Source: an uncultured Oscillospiraceae bacterium | GTDB taxonomy: Bacteria; Bacillota; Clostridia; Oscillospirales; Ruminococcaceae | Direction: 5' to 3' | NCBI GenBank assembly: GCA_900539195.1 | Contig: UQBC01000002.1 | Location: forward strand, 65,306 to 129,305 | Length of the DNA: 64,000 nucleotides | Part shown: one piece after another, positions 61,878 through 64,000 of the stretch | Layout of the letters: each line of letters begins with the position of its first letter | How positions within the stretch are numbered: the stretch's first letter is position 1 | Notes under the pieces: generated by a model | Databases searched by the model: none | The model's input: the letters and a program-made list of their open reading frames with translations, nothing else | Told to the model about the DNA's origin: nothing | Position numbers and translations under genes: made by a program

Positions 61878-64000
61878 ATGAAAGTCAAAAAGTGGCTGTT
61901 GGCAATAGCGGCTTTCGCAGTTATGGCGATGGTGTGCGCTGTTGCGGCGGGAGCGGAAGCTTACGGAAATTTTGAGTACGGCGTGCTTGACGACGGTACG
62001 GTGGAGATCACCGGTTATAAAGGCAGTGAGCAAAAAGTTGATGTTCCGGAGAAAATCAACAAAAAGAGCGTAACAAGAATAGGCAATCTGGCTTTTAAAA
62101 ATTGTACAAAGATTACAAGCATAGCGATGCCGGACAGTGTGGTTTATATAGGTCGCAGTGCTTTTTATAACTGTACTTCGCTTAAAAGTATAACAATACC
62201 GGATGGCGTGAAAGAAATAGGCTATGCCGCTTTTTCTGAATGTGCCGGTCTTGTCAGCGTAAAGATACCGGATAATGTAACGAAAATAGGGGATAGTGCA
62301 TTCATTAACTGTGCAAATCTGACTAAAATAGATGTTACAGCAGGAAATAAATATTATTCTTCTGCAAACGGAGTTCTTTTTGATAAGAATAAATCAGAAA
62401 TAATCTGTTACCCGGCAGGAATTAAAAATGTAGGCTATAGCATACCGGACGGTGTTACCGTTATCCGGGATCGTGCTTTTAATAAGTGCATAAGCCTTAA
62501 TAGCATAACGATACCGAAAAGCGTGCAGGATATAGAAACATATTCTTTCTTCGGCTGTACAAGTCTTGAAGCAATAAATGTTGCGGCAAGTAATAAAAAT
62601 TACGCCGATGTAAACGGGATCCTTTTCAGCAAGGATAAAACGAAAATAGTATGTTATCCCGCAAACAAGAAGAATAAGAGTTACAGTATACCGGTCAGTG
62701 TTAAGGTTGTTGGCGTTGCCGCATTCCGTGATTGCATATATCTTAAAGGTATAACGATACCCGACAGCGTTACAAATATTGAGCACCATGCTTTCAGTAA
62801 TTGCAAAAGCCTTAAAAGTATCACAATACCTGACAGTATCACAGCAATTGAAATGGCAACTTTTATCGATTGTGCAAGTCTTACCGGTGTGAAGATACCC
62901 GACAGTGTGACAAGTATAGGTTTTGGTGCTTTCAGCAATTGCAAAAGCCTTACTAAAATTACGATACCCGCCCGTGTTAAAACTATCGCTGATAAGGCTT
63001 TAGGATATTGTTATGATGATAACGGCAATAAAAAGACAACCGCCTTAAAAATTTACTGTTACAGTGACACACAGGCGGAAGCCTATGCTAAAAGCGGAAA
63101 ATTTAGTTATGTGCTTCTTGACAAGTTACCCGCACTTGCTAAGGTGACCGGCGTTAATATTGGCAAAAAAGCGGCTGACGCACTGAGAATCAACTGGACT
63201 AAAAACGCCTCCGCCGATGGTTACATTGTGGAAATGTATCAGGGCGGCAAATGGGTACGCATTGCTAAGATAGCGAATAACAGCACCACAACATTCAGAA
63301 AAACAGGACTTGAAGCTTCAACTGCTTACAAGTTCCGTGTCAAGGCATACAAGATGTATGACATAACTGCTGTTTACAGCGCATATTCAGCAACACTAAG
63401 CGCAAACACTGATCCCTCCGGTATGAGCGGTTTTAAGGTTAAATCAAAGACCTCTACAAGTGTAACGCTTCAGTGGAATAAGAACACATCGGCTACAGGC
63501 TACGAGTTACAGCGGTGGTATGGCAATAAGTGGACAACGCTTGCGAATATAGCCCAAAACAGTGCTACGACTTACACAGTGAGGAACTTAAAGGCAGGCA
63601 CAGCAGGCTACAGATTCAGGATAAGGGCCTACAAAACTTACGGCAGTACTAAGCAGTACGGTTCGTGGAGCAATGAGGTCAAGGTAAATACCAATCCTTA
63701 CGGTGTAGGCGGATTCAAAGTAAAATCGCTGTCAAGCACAAATGTAACATTCCGGTGGAACAAGGGTACAACCGCAAGCGGATATCAATTACAGCAGTAT
63801 AAAAACGGCGGCTGGGTAACTATATACACAGGCACTAAGGCCACCGACACAAGCTATACCGTAAAGGGCTTGGCGGCAGGCACAGCAGGCTACAGATTCA
63901 GGATAAGAGCCTACAAAACTTACGGCAGTACTAAGCAGTACGGTTCGTGGAGCAATGAGGTCAAGGTAAATACCAATCCTTACGGTGTAGGCGGATTCAA
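61878..64000 (+). CDS. Secreted BspA-type leucine-rich-repeat protein with Fn3 domains, 3' truncated by window
   Basis: At least 707 codons, open at the right edge. ATG at 61878 with AAGGAG 8 nt upstream. A signal peptide (MKVKKWLLAIAAFAVMAMV..., cleaved near AEA) is followed by about twelve LRR_5 repeats of the I-P-D-S-V-T-x-I-G-x-x-A-F-x-x-C-x-S-L pattern (residues about 60-400). Fn3-like domains start near 416, 511, 606 and 700. These share the KFRVKAYK/RIRAYK signature with the 4801-residue protein. Two 126-nt segments in adjacent Fn3 domains are almost identical. Likely a surface adhesin. Confidence 0.9.
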   Translation, partial: MKVKKWLLAIAAFAVMAMVCAVAAGAEAYGNFEYGVLDDGTVEITGYKGSEQKVDVPEKINKKSVTRIGNLAFKNCTKITSIAMPDSVVYIGRSAFYNCTSLKSITIPDGVKEIGYAAFSECAGLVSVKIPDNVTKIGDSAFINCANLTKIDVTAGNKYYSSANGVLFDKNKSEIICYPAGIKNVGYSIPDGVTVIRDRAFNKCISLNSITIPKSVQDIETYSFFGCTSLEAINVAASNKNYADVNGILFSKDKTKIVCYPANKKNKSYSIPVSVKVVGVAAFRDCIYLKGITIPDSVTNIEHHAFSNCKSLKSITIPDSITAIEMATFIDCASLTGVKIPDSVTSIGFGAFSNCKSLTKITIPARVKTIADKALGYCYDDNGNKKTTALKIYCYSDTQAEAYAKSGKFSYVLLDKLPALAKVTGVNIGKKAADALRINWTKNASADGYIVEMYQGGKWVRIAKIANNSTTTFRKTGLEASTAYKFRVKAYKMYDITAVYSAYSATLSANTDPSGMSGFKVKSKTSTSVTLQWNKNTSATGYELQRWYGNKWTTLANIAQNSATTYTVRNLKAGTAGYRFRIRAYKTYGSTKQYGSWSNEVKVNTNPYGVGGFKVKSLSSTNVTFRWNKGTTASGYQLQQYKNGGWVTIYTGTKATDTSYTVKGLAAGTAGYRFRIRAYKTYGSTKQYGSWSNEVKVNTNPYGVGGF
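63593..64000 (+). repeat. Near-identical 126-nt direct repeats in adjacent Fn3 domains
   Basis: Segment 63593-63718 recurs at 63875-64000 with one visible base difference (GGGCC versus GAGCC). The period is 282 nt, one Fn3 domain. The second copy runs into the window edge. Confidence 0.85.

Noticed and set aside
1..64000. CRISPR array, prophage or transposase
   Set aside because: No regular spacer-repeat array, phage structural gene or transposase was recognised anywhere in the window.

Overview
The window looks like a chromosome segment of a low-to-mid GC gut Clostridium relative, most likely Oscillospiraceae (Ruminococcus or [Eubacterium] siraeum-like). This rests on AGGAGG-type ribosome binding sites, many TTGACA-N17-TATAAT promoters, dipicolinate synthase genes (spore formers), the IspH-ribosomal protein S1 fusion typical of Clostridia, AddAB instead of RecBCD, and secreted proteins with tandem fibronectin type III and BspA-type leucine-rich repeats. 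The genus is inference.

Layout. 1-15.4 kb: the start of ilvB on the minus strand, then a small receiver-like protein and a 4801-residue secreted protein built from about 13 Cys/His-headed modules, a Cys-rich repeat block and four Fn3 domains; the pair sits behind a promoter with a LytTR-like tandem operator. 15.4-18.2 kb: pnuC with an attenuator-like leader, a lipoprotein, and an M23 peptidase that carries the same Cys-rich repeats as the giant protein. 18.3-22.7 kb: a minus-strand operon iorA-iorB-aguA-aguB (indolepyruvate oxidation and agmatine to putrescine). 22.7-23.4 kb: a gene-free island with a 77-nt imperfect hairpin. 23.4-31.3 kb: addB-addA followed closely by an Abi_2/HEPN-type gene. 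31.3-36.3 kb: galU, an Ala/Lys-tailed SCP2-like protein, dpaA-dpaB, and a three-gene operon with an alkyltransferase and an AlkD-like glycosylase. 36.4-40.6 kb: an orphan GHKL sensor kinase with a coupled 28-residue ORF, a palindromic repeat element, an HtrA-type protease and a small unknown. 40.8-45.2 kb: cmk-plsC-ispH/rpsA and a glycosyltransferase. 45.4-47.6 kb: polysaccharide deacetylase, a 40-residue lipoprotein, deoD. 47.8-60.0 kb: a type IV pilus cluster (pilC, a pilM-pilN fusion, pilO, a large PilX-like protein, two minor prepilins, divergent pilD, pilB, pilT). 60.1-64 kb: dtd, an atypical phosphotransferase, and an LRR-Fn3 surface protein that runs off the window behind a leader containing a terminator.

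Taken together, the accessory content is mainly cell surface: giant modular proteins, a peptidoglycan hydrolase and pili, with signs of signal-controlled expression. The most testable ideas are the LytTR-like operator and giant Cys-module protein, the HEPN/Abi gene attached to addAB, the terminator-containing leaders of pnuC and the LRR-Fn3 gene, and the PilX-like protein in a pilus operon without an obvious major pilin. No tRNA, rRNA, CRISPR array, transposase or prophage gene was recognised.
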